From Xenorhabdus innexi (GTDB lineage: Bacteria; Pseudomonadota; Gammaproteobacteria; Enterobacterales; Enterobacteriaceae), in contig NZ_NIBU01000017.1 of NCBI RefSeq assembly GCF_002632485.1, forward strand, positions 1 through 64,000: a stretch of 64,000 bases of DNA, read 5' to 3'. Shown here piece by piece: positions 31,304 through 41,082 of the stretch. The position numbers were made by a program, and so were the translations under genes. Below the pieces are notes generated by a model. The model worked only from the letters and a program-made list of their open reading frames with translations, ran no database searches and had not been told where the DNA came from. The number at the start of each line of letters is the position of its first letter. Position 1 is the stretch's first letter.

Positions 31304-31591
31304 ATGCAACTCAATATCACCGGTCACAATATTGAAATCACTGATGCACTACGCAACATTGTGAATACGAAATGCGGCAAACTGGTTCAATATTTCGATA
31401 AGATTAACCTTATTCAGGTCATCCTCCGGGTGGAAAAAGTACAGAAAATCGCTGAAGCCACGGTGCATGTCAATGGAGGTGAGTTGCATGCAAGTTCAGA
31501 GCATGAAGACATGTATGCGGCAATTGATGCACTTGTTGATAAACTGACTCGTCAATTGACCAAACACAAAAGTAAATTAAGACAACATTAA
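31304..31591 (+). CDS. hpf: Hpf, short ribosome hibernation-promoting factor
   Basis: The product is 95 residues from the ATG at 31304, the E. coli length (MQLNITGHNIEITDALR), with GGAG upstream. It lacks the C-terminal dimerisation domain of long HPF, so it should work with RMF to form 100S ribosomes in stationary phase. HVNGGELHASSEHEDMYAAI and the basic C-terminus RQLTKHKSKLRQH are conserved. It follows rpoN by 21 bp. Confidence 0.95.
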   Translation: MQLNITGHNIEITDALRNIVNTKCGKLVQYFDKINLIQVILRVEKVQKIAEATVHVNGGELHASSEHEDMYAAIDALVDKLTRQLTKHKSKLRQH

Positions 31592-31759
31592 TAGCTTTCA
31601 GACAACAGGGCTGTCATAAGATTTTCACTGTTCTATCTGCAACCAACAAATGGCCTTCAGGCTGCCTGTGCACCTGAAGGCTTAACGCTAATAAACAGTG
31701 TCTCAGTACCCGTGTCTGGACTCAGGCATCCGGTATTAACGCCCAAAGCGAATAAAGAA

Positions 31760-32227
31760 ATGAACAACGAAACAGATTTACCACTAAGCTCAGTGCTTTC
31801 ATCCGAGTGTACGCGTAATAACGTACCCTGTTCGAGTAAGAAGCGCGCCTTAGAGATTATCAGCGAGCTGGCATCAAAGCAGCTTAATTTGCCAGAGAAT
31901 GCCGTATTTGACGCCATTCTTTCCCGTGAGAAAGTAGGGACAACCGGTATTGGCAACGGGATCGCCATTCCTCACGGCAAACTGGAAGCCGAAGATTCAA
32001 ATAATGCTGTTGGTGTATTTTTACATCTGGAACAACCGATTACTTTTGATGCTATTGATAATCAGCCTGTTGACTTGCTGTTTGCTTTATTGGTTCCATC
32101 TAATCAATGTCAGGTACACTTACATTCACTTTCATTGATTGCAAAGCGTCTTTCAGATAAAAATCTCTGTCGTCGCCTGCGCGCAGCACAAAGTGATGAA
32201 GATCTATACAAAATCATTACTGAATAA
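31760..32227 (+). CDS. ptsN: PtsN, EIIA component of the nitrogen PTS
   Basis: The product is 155 residues from the ATG at 31760 (E. coli 163). It is an EIIA-Ntr domain with SVLSSECTRNNVPCSSKKRA, GTTGIGNGIAIPHGKLEA (phospho-His in PHG) and LRAAQSDEDLYKIITE. It accepts phosphate from PtsP and Npr and, unphosphorylated, modulates potassium uptake and amino-sugar metabolism. The E. coli C-terminal extension after ITD is missing. The start is chosen by alignment (MNNET); the upstream AAAGAA signal is weak and an earlier in-frame ATG at 31712 is less likely. Confidence 0.93.
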   Translation: MNNETDLPLSSVLSSECTRNNVPCSSKKRALEIISELASKQLNLPENAVFDAILSREKVGTTGIGNGIAIPHGKLEAEDSNNAVGVFLHLEQPITFDAIDNQPVDLLFALLVPSNQCQVHLHSLSLIAKRLSDKNLCRRLRAAQSDEDLYKIITE

Positions 32228-32340
32228 ATAACAATTATAATTACCGTTACAATTGATTGTTGAAAAACAATATACCCGAAAGGTATAAAAAAACGCCGAT
32301 GGCTCTGATGAGCCACAGAGACACAAAGGGGAGTCATTTC

Positions 32341-33192
32341 ATGGTGCTGATGATAGTCAGCGGTCGTTCTGGTTCTGGTAAATCCGTAGCCCTGCGTGCT
32401 CTGGAAGATATGGGGTTCTACTGTGTGGATAATCTGCCGGTAGTACTCCTTCCAGAGCTGGCCAATACACTGGCTGAACGTGATATTTCAGCGGCAGTCA
32501 GTATTGATGTACGAAATATGCCGGAATCCCCAGAAATTTTCGAAGAAGCACTGACAAAATTACCGAACAGTTTTTCACCACAGCTTCTGTTTCTTGATGC
32601 AGATCGTAACACACTGATCCGTCGTTACAGTGATACCCGTCGTCTGCATCCGCTCTCAAGCAAAAACCTGTCACTGGAAAGTGCCATCGACAAAGAGAGT
32701 GATTTACTTGAGCCTCTGCGTTCCCGGGCAGATCTGATTATTGATACTTCTGAGATGTCAGTTCATGAACTGGCTGAAATGCTCAGGACGCGCTTATTGG
32801 GCAAACGTGAGCGTGAACTGACCATGGTATTCGAATCTTTCGGCTTCAAGCATGGTATTCCAATTGATGCCGATTATGTTTTCGATGTGCGTTTCCTGCC
32901 AAACCCGCACTGGGACCCAAAACTTCGCCCTATGACCGGGTTGGATCGCCCGGTGGCTGCGTTTTTGGATCGTCATACCGAAGTTCATAACTTTATTTAC
33001 CAGACCCGTAGTTATCTTGAACTCTGGCTGCCGATGCTGGAAACCAATAACCGTAGTTATCTGACAGTTGCCATTGGCTGTACCGGTGGTAAACATCGCT
33101 CAGTTTATGTCGCAGAGCAGTTGGCTGATTACTTCCGCTCCCGTGGTAAGAACGTTCAGTCACGTCACCGCACATTGGAAAAACGTAAGTAA
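32341..33192 (+). CDS. rapZ: RapZ, RNase adapter protein controlling GlmZ sRNA
   Basis: The product is 283 residues (E. coli 284) from the ATG at 32341, with GGGGAG before it. The N-terminal half has Walker A GRSGSGKS and an NTPase-like fold; the C-terminal half is the RNA- and glucosamine-6-phosphate-binding domain ([29 protein letters not shown]). RapZ guides RNase E to GlmZ, tuning glmS and thus amino-sugar supply for peptidoglycan and LPS. The basic tail [10 protein letters not shown] binds RNA. Highly conserved. Confidence 0.96.
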   Translation: MVLMIVSGRSGSGKSVALRALEDMGFYCVDNLPVVLLPELANTLAERDISAAVSIDVRNMPESPEIFEEALTKLPNSFSPQLLFLDADRNTLIRRYSDTRRLHPLSSKNLSLESAIDKESDLLEPLRSRADLIIDTSEMSVHELAEMLRTRLLGKRERELTMVFESFGFKHGIPIDADYVFDVRFLPNPHWDPKLRPMTGLDRPVAAFLDRHTEVHNFIYQTRSYLELWLPMLETNNRSYLTVAIGCTGGKHRSVYVAEQLADYFRSRGKNVQSRHRTLEKRK

Positions 33193-33214
33193 CCTGAATA
33201 AGTAACCTAATAAC

Positions 33215-33341
33215 TATACCCTATGGATTTCAAGATGCATCGCGGCGGCAAGGGAACAAATCCCCGGGAGCATAGGTAACTATGTGACTGGGGTGAATGA
33301 GCGCAGCCAACAAAGAAGCAACTTGAAAGACGACGGGTATA
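33215..33341 (+). repeat. ERIC element (full length)
   Basis: Exactly 127 bp, from TATACCCTATGGATTTCAAG to GACGACGGGTATA. It lies between rapZ and npr and will be transcribed if these genes form one operon. Confidence 0.93.
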
Positions 33342-33364
33342 AGTAGCCGAATATAAGGCAGGCC

Positions 33365-33637
33365 ATGACCGTCAAACAGAGACTTGAGATTAAAAACCGG
33401 CTCGGGATGCATGCCCGGCCTGCCATGAAACTGCATGACCTCGTGCAACAGTTTCAGTCTCAGGTTATTCTGCGCAACAGCAACAATGTTCAGGCTGAAG
33501 CTCACAGTGTCATAGCCATGCTGATGCTGGATTCCGAGCAGGGAAGTTATATTGACGTTGAAGCAACCGGAGTTGATGAACAACAGGCTCTGTCAGCTAT
33601 TGTGGCATTATTCAATTCCGGTTTTGATGAAGAATAA
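33365..33637 (+). CDS. ptsO: Npr (PtsO), HPr-like phosphocarrier of the nitrogen PTS
   Basis: The product is 90 residues, as in E. coli. The phosphorylated His lies in [15 protein letters not shown] (His16 here). Ser in the regulatory loop region and [21 protein letters not shown] fit the HPr fold. It passes phosphate from PtsP (EI-Ntr) to PtsN. It is separated from rapZ by an ERIC insertion, and ends the conserved cluster. Confidence 0.95.
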   Translation: MTVKQRLEIKNRLGMHARPAMKLHDLVQQFQSQVILRNSNNVQAEAHSVIAMLMLDSEQGSYIDVEATGVDEQQALSAIVALFNSGFDEE

Positions 33638-34039
33638 ACTTACACAACTTTATCCCCTGTAGCATAGCGTTTCACTATCCCGATTTTCTCCATTTTTTCT
33701 CTTTTTTCTCATTCAGTTAATAACACCTGACTTCCTTTCTTCTCTTAATACTGCCTGCCAACCTACAAGAACAGAAACAAACACCATATTTAAAACCAAC
33801 AAAAGATAAAATAACATTCATATATTCTGATTATAAATACCTGAACAAAGAAATATTGAGAAGATATTTTAATTAGATAGATTAAATGTTCTGACTATTT
33901 ATAAATAGTCTCCATATGGCAATAAATGTTACATATCAATAATTTAACCCAATGAAATTAGTTTAGAAAAAACTTATCATTAGCGGGATTTAATACACAA
34001 AGAATTATATGTACAGTTCATAAACTGGAGATTTACTTC
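33638..34039. other. Intergenic region upstream of bsr
   Basis: About 400 bp, AT-rich, non-coding. It must carry the promoter of the racemase gene, but I see no clear hexamer pair, operator or repeat. No hairpin terminator follows npr. Confidence 0.5.
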
Positions 34040-35272
34040 ATGCGTTTTAATAAGACTACATTGGCTATCTTTCTTGGACTAACTTTATGTCAGGGAGTAG
34101 CTCAGGCAGCACCCGTACTTTCTTTAGATAATACACAGGCAGAACGTATTGCCGCCAGCAACAATGCCTGGGTGGAAATCAACACCACCACTTTCGAAAA
34201 CAATATCCACACCCTGAAAAAAACGCTGAACAAAGACACCAGAATATGTGCAATTCTGAAAGGTGATGCTTACGGTCATGGTCTCGGTCTACTGATGCCA
34301 TCAATTATTAAAACCGGAGTACCTTGTGTCGGTATCACCAGTAATGAAGAAGCCCGCATCGTGCGTGACAGCGGTTTCACCGGTCAGCTTGTACGTGTCC
34401 GCGCAGCGATGGTAGATGAAATCGAGAACACTCTGAATTATGACATGGAAGAAGTGGTAGGTGATCTGGAAAGCGCCAAAGCCATTGACGCTCTGGCTAA
34501 AAAACACGGTAAAGAGATTCGTGTTCATTTAGCGCTGAACACCGGCCTGATGAGCCGTAATGGGCTGGAAATGAAGACTGAGCAGGGCAAACAAGAAGCA
34601 CTGCAAATTACTCAGTTACCAAACCTGAAACTGGTTGGCATCATGAGCCACCATGCTCTTACTGATCTGGATGTGATCCGCGACAGTATTAAAAATTTCA
34701 ACGAACAAACGGCCTGGCTGATCAAAGCAGCAAATCTGAAAAGAGACGAAATCACGCTGCACGCCTCCAGCTCATTTGCATCACTGAGCATTCCAGAAGC
34801 TCAGTTTGATATGGCTCGCGTTGGCAGCGCACTGTACGGCATACTGCCAGCCAGCCACCCTGAGTTCAAGCCTCTGATTCAGGTGAAAACCCGCGTGGCA
34901 TCTGTTAAACCATACCCTAAAGGCAATGGTGTCAGCTACGACAATACCTACACCCTGAAACGTGATTCTGTACTTGCTAATCTGCCGGTAGGTTTCTCTG
35001 ATGGTTTCAGCACTACCATGTCAAATAAAGCTTATGTTCTGATTAACGGTCACCGTGCTCCGGTTGTTGGTCGCGTTTCCATGAACACCGTTATGGTTGA
35101 TGTCACTGATCTGCCTGAAGTTAAGAGTGGTGATGAAGTCGTGCTTTTCGGTAAGCAAGGTAACGAGGAAATTACTCAGGCTGAGATTCAGAAATGGAGC
35201 GGAATGCACATTGTTGAACTGACTTCGATCTGGGGAGAAACTAACCCGAAGATTACCGTCACTGGCTTATAA
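34040..35272 (+). CDS. bsr: Bsr, periplasmic broad-specificity amino acid racemase
   Basis: The product is 410 residues with a signal peptide (cleavage after AQA, about residue 23). The fold is alanine-racemase type, PLP-dependent. The PLP Lys is Lys74 in AILKGDAYGHG, and the second catalytic base is Tyr300 in NGVSYDNTY; both match Vibrio BsrV positions. KGDAYGHG instead of KADAYGHG, the signal peptide and the length (BsrV about 409) favour a broad-spectrum racemase over housekeeping Alr. Such enzymes make non-canonical D-amino acids (D-Lys, D-Arg, D-Met) in the periplasm that modify peptidoglycan or signal to neighbours. A 13-bp hairpin terminator follows. It is not in this position in E. 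coli. Confidence 0.9.
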   Translation: MRFNKTTLAIFLGLTLCQGVAQAAPVLSLDNTQAERIAASNNAWVEINTTTFENNIHTLKKTLNKDTRICAILKGDAYGHGLGLLMPSIIKTGVPCVGITSNEEARIVRDSGFTGQLVRVRAAMVDEIENTLNYDMEEVVGDLESAKAIDALAKKHGKEIRVHLALNTGLMSRNGLEMKTEQGKQEALQITQLPNLKLVGIMSHHALTDLDVIRDSIKNFNEQTAWLIKAANLKRDEITLHASSSFASLSIPEAQFDMARVGSALYGILPASHPEFKPLIQVKTRVASVKPYPKGNGVSYDNTYTLKRDSVLANLPVGFSDGFSTTMSNKAYVLINGHRAPVVGRVSMNTVMVDVTDLPEVKSGDEVVLFGKQGNEEITQAEIQKWSGMHIVELTSIWGETNPKITVTGL

Positions 35273-35390
35273 TTTCTAACCTGTCATAATATCTGGCTGG
35301 TACTTGTTTCATTAGCAACACCAAACAGTTCGTGATCATGATCTCTTTATTTTCATGGCAGAACAGCCTAATATCACTTTAATCACTTTG

Positions 35391-35433
35391 AAAATAACAC
35401 CCCCCTCCTTGCGTTGCGGGGTGTTATTTTGTA
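35391..35433 (+). terminator. Rho-independent terminator of bsr
   Basis: A 13-bp perfect stem (AAAATAACACCCC at 35391-35403 with 35418-35430) has a 14-base loop and ends in a T-tract. It ends 26 bp before the rnk start, so rnk must have its own promoter overlapping or after it, or depends on read-through. Confidence 0.85.
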
Positions 35434-35456
35434 TTGAGCCTAATTTGGAGCGTGGT

Positions 35457-35867
35457 ATGAAAAAACCAAAAATCATTATTAATGAATTAGATGCAGAACG
35501 TTTAGATTCTCTGTTAGAACAGGCGGCATTTGCCAACACCAGCATTGCAGATGCATTGAACGATGAACTGGATAGAGCGGAAATCGTACCGCCGACAGAA
35601 ATCCCTGCTGATGTTGTTACTATGAACAGTGAAATTAAATTCATTGATTTTAGCAACAATGAGGAACGCATCCGTACTCTCGTTTATCCGGCATCACTAC
35701 AGGACAGCACAAAACAGCTATCCGTCATGGCACCTTTAGGCGCTGCACTTTTAGGTCTGCGGATTAACGATGAAATCACATGGGAATTGCCGAATGGTGA
35801 AAAAACCCGGATAAAAGTATTGGAGATACTTTACCAACCCGAAGCAGCGGGCGAATACCACCGTTAA
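35457..35867 (+). CDS. rnk: Rnk, regulator of nucleoside diphosphate kinase (GreA-like)
   Basis: The product is 136 residues, the E. coli length, from the ATG at 35457 with GGAG six bases upstream. The N-terminal coiled part ([20 protein letters not shown]) is short compared with GreA. The C-terminal FKBP-like domain has [25 protein letters not shown] and [12 protein letters not shown]. Rnk binds RNA polymerase near the secondary channel but lacks the transcript-cleavage acids of GreA. An in-frame extension to 35355 would translate through the terminator hairpin and has no homology. Confidence 0.94.
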   Translation: MKKPKIIINELDAERLDSLLEQAAFANTSIADALNDELDRAEIVPPTEIPADVVTMNSEIKFIDFSNNEERIRTLVYPASLQDSTKQLSVMAPLGAALLGLRINDEITWELPNGEKTRIKVLEILYQPEAAGEYHR

Positions 35868-35870
35868 CTC

Positions 35871-35900
35871 ACAGCCAGCCCAGTAGATCAGACTGGCTGT
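35871..35900. terminator. Hairpin between convergent rnk and pmbA
   Basis: ACAGCCAG / CTGGCTGT (35871-35878 and 35893-35900) form an 8-bp stem, with only TGTTG after it. Likely a shared 3' end. Confidence 0.5.
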
Positions 35901-35917
35901 TGTTGATTGAGTATCCC

Positions 35918-37261
35918 TTATTGACCGGCGATACTCATTTCCGGCAACAGGACTGAACCACACTGAATATTACTGCGTGTTTCAATATCATTACCAATAG
36001 TTACCATATTTGCCCACATATCCTTCAGGTTACCTGCGATGGTTATCTCACTGACCGGATACTGAATTTCACCATTTTCGACCCAAAAACCAGCAGCACC
36101 ACGAGAGTAATCCCCCGTTATTGCGCTGACCCCCTGTCCCATCAGCTCAGTCACTATCAGACCCGTGCCCATTTCCCGTAACAGCCCGTTGAAATCCAGC
36201 CCCTGCCCTGCGATATGCCAGTTATGAATGCCTCCCGCATGACCTGTACTTGCCAGACCCAGTTTACGGGCAGAATATGAAGTCATCAGCCACGACTGTA
36301 ATACACCATCCTTAATAATTTCACGTGGAAGTGTACACACACCTTCACTGTCGAAAGGTGTTGAAGCCAGCCCTCTCAACAAATGAGGCCGCTCTTCAAT
36401 TGTCAGCCATGAAGGCAGAATTTGTTTACCCAGACTATCCAGCAGGAAAGAAGATTTTCGATAAATACTGCTGCCACTAATTGCGCCGACCAAATGACCA
36501 AACAGACCGGTAGCCACCTCTGCGGAAAAGATCACAGGCGCTTTCATCGTTGAGAGTTTACGTGCCCCTAAGCGAGACAATGTACGCTGCGCACTCTCCT
36601 GTCCGACCCACTCCGGTGAGTGCAATTCATCAAAGCGACGGTTCACGGTATAGGCATAATCACGCTCCATATTGCCGTTTTGTTCTGCAATCACACAGCT
36701 CGAGGTGGAATAACGGCTTGAGCAGTAACTTTGCAACATACCGTGGCTATTACCAAAGACCCGGATGCCATAATGAGCATTAAAACTGCCACCTTCAGTA
36801 TTGGTAATGCGCTGATCTGCCTGTAATGCCGCCTGCTCTGCACGGGCTGCCAGTTCAATCGCCTTATCAGCATCCAAATCAGCCGTGTGGAACAAATCCA
36901 GATCAGGGGCTTCAAACGCCAGTAATTCTTTGTCTGCCGGGCCTGCACAAGGATCAGGCGAAGTATAACGGGCAATATCAATAGCGGCTTGTACTGTACG
37001 GGCAATAGCTTCTGGACTTAAATCGGTAGAAGATGCGCTGCCTTTGCGCTGCTGGTTATAAACAGTGATCCCCAATGCACCATCACTGTTAAATTCTACA
37101 TTTTCAACTTCACTGAAACGGGTACTGACGCTGATCCCCGTTGTTTTATTCACAGCAACTTCCGCAGCATCGCAACCTGCTTTCGCTAATTCCAGAGCGT
37201 GAGAAACAGCTTCTTCCAGTTGCTTGCGCTGCTCCGTAATTTGTTGATTGGTAACTATCAT
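35918..37261 (-). CDS. pmbA: PmbA (TldE), TldD/TldE metalloprotease subunit
   Basis: The product is 447 residues (E. coli 450), family U62. TldE forms a heterodimer with TldD and encloses peptides; it matures microcin B17 and degrades CcdA. TldE itself lacks the HExxxH zinc site that TldD carries. [20 protein letters not shown] and [20 protein letters not shown] are family motifs. Both partners lie in this window (tldD at 42.0-43.5 kb), closer than in E. coli. In bacteria rich in peptide natural products, a role in modified peptide maturation is plausible but is inference. Confidence 0.95.
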   Translation of the reverse strand: MIVTNQQITEQRKQLEEAVSHALELAKAGCDAAEVAVNKTTGISVSTRFSEVENVEFNSDGALGITVYNQQRKGSASSTDLSPEAIARTVQAAIDIARYTSPDPCAGPADKELLAFEAPDLDLFHTADLDADKAIELAARAEQAALQADQRITNTEGGSFNAHYGIRVFGNSHGMLQSYCSSRYSTSSCVIAEQNGNMERDYAYTVNRRFDELHSPEWVGQESAQRTLSRLGARKLSTMKAPVIFSAEVATGLFGHLVGAISGSSIYRKSSFLLDSLGKQILPSWLTIEERPHLLRGLASTPFDSEGVCTLPREIIKDGVLQSWLMTSYSARKLGLASTGHAGGIHNWHIAGQGLDFNGLLREMGTGLIVTELMGQGVSAITGDYSRGAAGFWVENGEIQYPVSEITIAGNLKDMWANMVTIGNDIETRSNIQCGSVLLPEMSIAGQ

Positions 37262-37446
37262 TAATTAACCATAACCATTTAAATTAAAAGGGAATTTATC
37301 AGGGAAAGTGCTATATTCCGGCTTTCAGTATCAATGCCGAGTGGTAATCAGACAATTTTCCCAGTTACAATAGACAATATTAGAAGATGTTAACACCCAC
37401 CGGGAAATAGGTCATGTTCCAAAGTGCACCTAACTACACAATGAGG

Positions 37447-37467
37447 CTTGAAATCCAAAGTGTATAT
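37447..37467 (-). repeat. Possible 21-bp ERIC end fragment
   Basis: CTTGAAATCCAAAGTGTATA resembles the terminal CTTGAAATCCATTGTGTATA of the full ERIC copies. It lies in the divergent pmbA-darP promoter region, 27 bp before darP. It could be chance. Confidence 0.4.
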
Positions 37468-37493
37468 CCGGCCTTTTTAGAAGGAAAACAATT

Positions 37494-38030
37494 ATGGCAA
37501 AACAGCCTGAAGACTGGCTCGACAATTATCCTGCTGAAGAGGAAGAAGAAGAGATAATCTGGGTCAGTAAAAGTGAAATCAAGCGGGATGCGGAGGAACT
37601 CAAAAAACTGGGCGCAGAGCTGGTTGAACTGAGCAAAAGCGAACTGGAACGTATTCCATTGGATGAAGATTTGCTGGCCGCTATTGAACTGGCACAAAGA
37701 ATCAAGCGTGAAGGCCGCCGCCGTCAGTTACAGTTAATCGGCAAAATGTTACGTGCCCGCGATCCGGAGCCGATTACTACCGCTCTGGATAAACTGAAAA
37801 ACCGGCATAATCAGCAGGTTGTAGTACTGCATAAACTGGAAGAGTTGCGGGATAAATTGCTGGAAAGTGACAATGCGTTTGAAGAAGTTGTGACTCTCTA
37901 TCCACACACCGACCGTCAGCAACTGCGGACGCTAGTGCGTAATGCCAAAAAAGAGAAAGCAGCAAATAAACCACCAAAATCCTACCGACAGATTTTTCAG
38001 TATTTGAAAGAACTATCTGGAACAGTATAA
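37494..38030 (+). CDS. darP: DarP (YjgA), 50S ribosome assembly factor
   Basis: The product is 178 residues (E. coli YjgA 183). It has an acidic N-terminus ([21 protein letters not shown]), [20 protein letters not shown] and [17 protein letters not shown]-like motifs (here [20 protein letters not shown]). The protein is wholly helical. DarP is a dual-associated ribosome-associated protein that binds 50S precursors late in assembly. It pairs with pmbA divergently, the common arrangement in gammaproteobacteria. AAGGA precedes the start. Confidence 0.93.
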   Translation: MAKQPEDWLDNYPAEEEEEEIIWVSKSEIKRDAEELKKLGAELVELSKSELERIPLDEDLLAAIELAQRIKREGRRRQLQLIGKMLRARDPEPITTALDKLKNRHNQQVVVLHKLEELRDKLLESDNAFEEVVTLYPHTDRQQLRTLVRNAKKEKAANKPPKSYRQIFQYLKELSGTV

Positions 38031-38038
38031 TATTCAGC

Positions 38039-38068
38039 CCGCCATCTCTTTAAGAAATGGCGGTTATT
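38039..38068 (+). terminator. Hairpin after darP
   Basis: CCGCCATCTCTT pairs with AAGAAATGGCGG with one mismatch, followed by TTATTT. It lies between darP and the convergent flavoprotein gene. Confidence 0.6.
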
Positions 38069-38093
38069 TAAAAAAACGTAAAACATAACAATA

Positions 38094-39794
38094 TTATTTC
38101 AAAGGGGATTTTAAAGGAATAGACATCTCATGGCGGAAAATATTATTTTTATCAAATATATTTTTCACTTCAATCAGTTCGTTAGAAATTTTCTCACCGT
38201 AATAGAGTGTTAGCCAATACTGATCTATAAAGTTCTGCCCACGACCGAGGTATTTCATATCAGTATCTGGATAATTTATATAACACCCCTGAAATGATCC
38301 ATAGACTTCATATGGCTTTCCCTTAGATTCTTTAAAAACTCTAGAGTAAACATCCCGTAGCCACTTGACACAATCGTCGCTCAGGTTGGGATCCCTCCAA
38401 TAACTTTGAAATTGTAATTTAAGTAGAGAGCTTCTTTGATAAACCGATGTTTCCTGATTTTTATCAGCCTGATTTATACAGCCACCATATGAATCTATCT
38501 GTATTAAAGCCTGTTTAACATTGGATTTACCTGTATCATATACTAAGTCTTGATACATTCTAACTAATCCTAAATATGGAAATTCGCCTTTTTGATAGGC
38601 TGATTTGTATTTTCCATATTGATTTTCGCCAGAACCATTAATAGTCTGAGTTAAATACAGCCAGTCCATCACCTTAACAGGTAATCCTGTCAAGTTATTA
38701 TTATCATCATAAAACTGACTTAAAGATATTTTTCCCGGCTTTTTTTCTAATGGCCCATGTATTGTGGATAAATCTACTGATTCATAAGTATAAAGATTAC
38801 CATTTGCAGCCGTATTCATAGTCTTAATAAAATCTAATAACGGAGCATCATTTTTCCCTGTCGTATAAAAACCATCCTTTCCGGTATATTGAATAATAAG
38901 TTCAATATCGCCTGTGGCTTTATGTTGAAGTTTTAATAAAGAAAACAACCCCCCATTGCATTTAGTTTCATCTTCGTCATTCCAATATTGGTCATTATCT
39001 TTAAACCATGAAAAATAGGCATTAACGAATTTACTAAATACATTTTTATCGGAAATTTTATCCCACGGATAAGTTATCCTGATCAACCCGGCAGTACTTG
39101 GGGCATCAGGAAGATCTTTAAAGTAATAATTCAGGATAATACCAAAATTACCACCACCAGCACCACAACAGGCCTTAAATAATTTTTTATGATCCCCATT
39201 ATGGCTATATTTACTGACATGAATCGTTTTAAAAATCTCCTGCTCATCAGGAACAATAATGTCAATACCCGAAAGCCAGTCAACCGTTAGACCATGTTTT
39301 CGCGAAAGTAATCCGTATCCACCTCCTGTAATATGCCCTCCTAAACCGACAGAATAACAGGAACCTCCTGGTATTGTTTTCCCTGATGCTTTATAGAGAT
39401 TTAAATAACTATCCCAGTTTTGATTTCCCGCCGCAACTTTAAAAGTATATCTTATCGCTTCGTCACCACTATCATATTCAGAATGAATTCCTGCAAGAAT
39501 ATTATATTCAAAACCAGATAGCCCTCCTATATCAATAATAACCGTATCCTGTTCATTTTCATTACCTCTGAAGGTATTATTACTGACAAACCCCTCATAA
39601 CAATGCCCCCCACTGCGAACGGTAATTCGTTGCCCATCATTATATGCCTGAGCTGCTGTTTCGACCACATCATTTTCATGATCACAAATGTAAATTCCGT
39701 GAACACTATTATCTTTATCAGGCCACCTAAGATTAAATCCTTTTTTTACTGCACTATATTGAATATCTTTCTTAGTTACATACTTTATTGGCAT
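38094..39794 (-). CDS. BBE-like FAD-linked oxidoreductase, bicovalent flavinylation predicted
   Basis: The product is 566 residues. It has a PCMH-type FAD-binding domain (about residues 30-230) and a C-terminal berberine-bridge-enzyme region. His64 in RSGGHCYEG and Cys146 in GGSCYSVGLGGHITGGGYG sit where BBE-type enzymes attach FAD through 8-alpha-histidyl and 6-S-cysteinyl bonds. The C-terminal FIDQYWLTLYYG and DKNNIFRHEMSIP match the BBE end. There is no signal peptide. Such flavoproteins oxidise sugars or complete secondary metabolites; no substrate can be named. The gene is clearly more AT-rich than its neighbours and absent from E. coli here, so transfer is likely. AGGAGG precedes the start. 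It is monocistronic. Confidence 0.85.
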   Translation of the reverse strand: MPIKYVTKKDIQYSAVKKGFNLRWPDKDNSVHGIYICDHENDVVETAAQAYNDGQRITVRSGGHCYEGFVSNNTFRGNENEQDTVIIDIGGLSGFEYNILAGIHSEYDSGDEAIRYTFKVAAGNQNWDSYLNLYKASGKTIPGGSCYSVGLGGHITGGGYGLLSRKHGLTVDWLSGIDIIVPDEQEIFKTIHVSKYSHNGDHKKLFKACCGAGGGNFGIILNYYFKDLPDAPSTAGLIRITYPWDKISDKNVFSKFVNAYFSWFKDNDQYWNDEDETKCNGGLFSLLKLQHKATGDIELIIQYTGKDGFYTTGKNDAPLLDFIKTMNTAANGNLYTYESVDLSTIHGPLEKKPGKISLSQFYDDNNNLTGLPVKVMDWLYLTQTINGSGENQYGKYKSAYQKGEFPYLGLVRMYQDLVYDTGKSNVKQALIQIDSYGGCINQADKNQETSVYQRSSLLKLQFQSYWRDPNLSDDCVKWLRDVYSRVFKESKGKPYEVYGSFQGCYINYPDTDMKYLGRGQNFIDQYWLTLYYGEKISNELIEVKNIFDKNNIFRHEMSIPLKSPLK

Positions 39795-40114
39795 TATTAC
39801 CTCCTGATGAAATCATTTTTATTGAAAACAATAGAATAATCTTAATAATTTCAGGATATTTATTCTCACGATAAAATTAATTATTTAAAGATAATAATTA
39901 TTCAATATAAATATAATGATTCCGTTTTCATACATTCAAAAATAACGCAGACAGGTTGTTTTTTGAACATAACTTTCCTTTGCTTAATAACATCACATTG
40001 ACCAAGGCCAAATTATTTAATTTTTTGTTAATATTTCCCATATTTATAATACAATCAGTCTACAATATAAAATTATTTATCCGTACCCTCAGACTTATAA
40101 AAGGATATTTTTAA
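39795..40114. other. AT-rich divergent intergenic region
   Basis: About 320 bp of strongly AT-rich DNA between the divergent flavoprotein and dehydrogenase genes. No repeat or clear operator was found. The composition would favour H-NS binding, which is inference. Confidence 0.5.
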
Positions 40115-41068
40115 ATGCCATTAATTATTATTCCAGATGATTATCAATCTGCAACAAAACAGATTCAGGCTTTATATCAAAACAGTGATTTTGAAGTTAT
40201 CAGCCTCGGTGCCATTGATCGCGATCCAAAAGCCGATGAGCTGTTATCAAAGGCTGATGCACTCATTCTGATCCGTGAAAGAACATTAATTAATGAGGAA
40301 TTTTTGTCTAAGACACCTAATTTAAAACTGATTAGTCAAACGGGCAAAGTGGCTTACAATATCGATCTGGAATTGTGCAAACAGCGGGGAATCGCTGTTG
40401 TCGAAGGTACTGGCTCTCCTGTTGCCGCAGCAGAATTAACCTGGCTGTTGATTCAAAGTTCCATCCGTAAATTCGTTGTGTTAGTCGAGGCGATGAAGCA
40501 AGGCCACTGGCAGACTGAACTTGGTGATACTGTAGCCGGTAAGACCCTTGGTATTCTCGGCTATGGAAAAATAGGCCAGATGGTTGCCGGATATGCACGC
40601 GCATTTGGTATGAAGGTTCAGGTATGGGGTTCAGAACGCTCGCGGGAACAGGCTCGTCAGGATGGTTTGATTGTTCCTCACTCACGGGAAGATTTCTTTA
40701 AAACATCGGATGTTATTACCCTGCATCAGCGTCTGGTTAAAGAAACGACAGGTAATGTCACATTTGTTGATCTTACCCATATGAAAAACAGTGCGGTATT
40801 AGTGAATACAGCCAGATCTGCGCTGATAGAAGCTGGAGCGCTGGAGAAAGCCCTCGATGTGGGTACTCCGGGTTTTGCTGCATTGGATGTTTTTGATGTG
40901 GAACCGATTTGGGATGCCAGCCACACACTATTAGGACGGGATAATGTTCTGTGTAGTCCGCATATTGGCTATGTTACAAAAAGCTGTTATGACATCTATT
41001 TTGACAGTGCATTTAAGAATGTTGAGAAATATTTTTCTGGCGATGAAAGCCATGTTGTTAATAAATAA
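40115..41068 (+). CDS. D-isomer-specific 2-hydroxyacid dehydrogenase family protein
   Basis: The product is 317 residues. The Rossmann motif GILGYGKIGQMVAGYARAFG binds NAD(P). The catalytic set is present: Arg in VNTARSALIE, Glu in LDVFDVEPI and His in SPHIGYVT. The N-terminal substrate domain (about residues 1-100) has no ACT domain after the catalytic core, so it is not SerA-like. It reduces a 2-oxoacid or oxidises a D-2-hydroxyacid; the exact substrate is unknown. AAAGGA precedes the start. It is divergent from the flavoprotein gene and may share its promoter region. Confidence 0.88.
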   Translation: MPLIIIPDDYQSATKQIQALYQNSDFEVISLGAIDRDPKADELLSKADALILIRERTLINEEFLSKTPNLKLISQTGKVAYNIDLELCKQRGIAVVEGTGSPVAAAELTWLLIQSSIRKFVVLVEAMKQGHWQTELGDTVAGKTLGILGYGKIGQMVAGYARAFGMKVQVWGSERSREQARQDGLIVPHSREDFFKTSDVITLHQRLVKETTGNVTFVDLTHMKNSAVLVNTARSALIEAGALEKALDVGTPGFAALDVFDVEPIWDASHTLLGRDNVLCSPHIGYVTKSCYDIYFDSAFKNVEKYFSGDESHVVNK

Positions 41069-41082
41069 CGGATGAATCTCCA

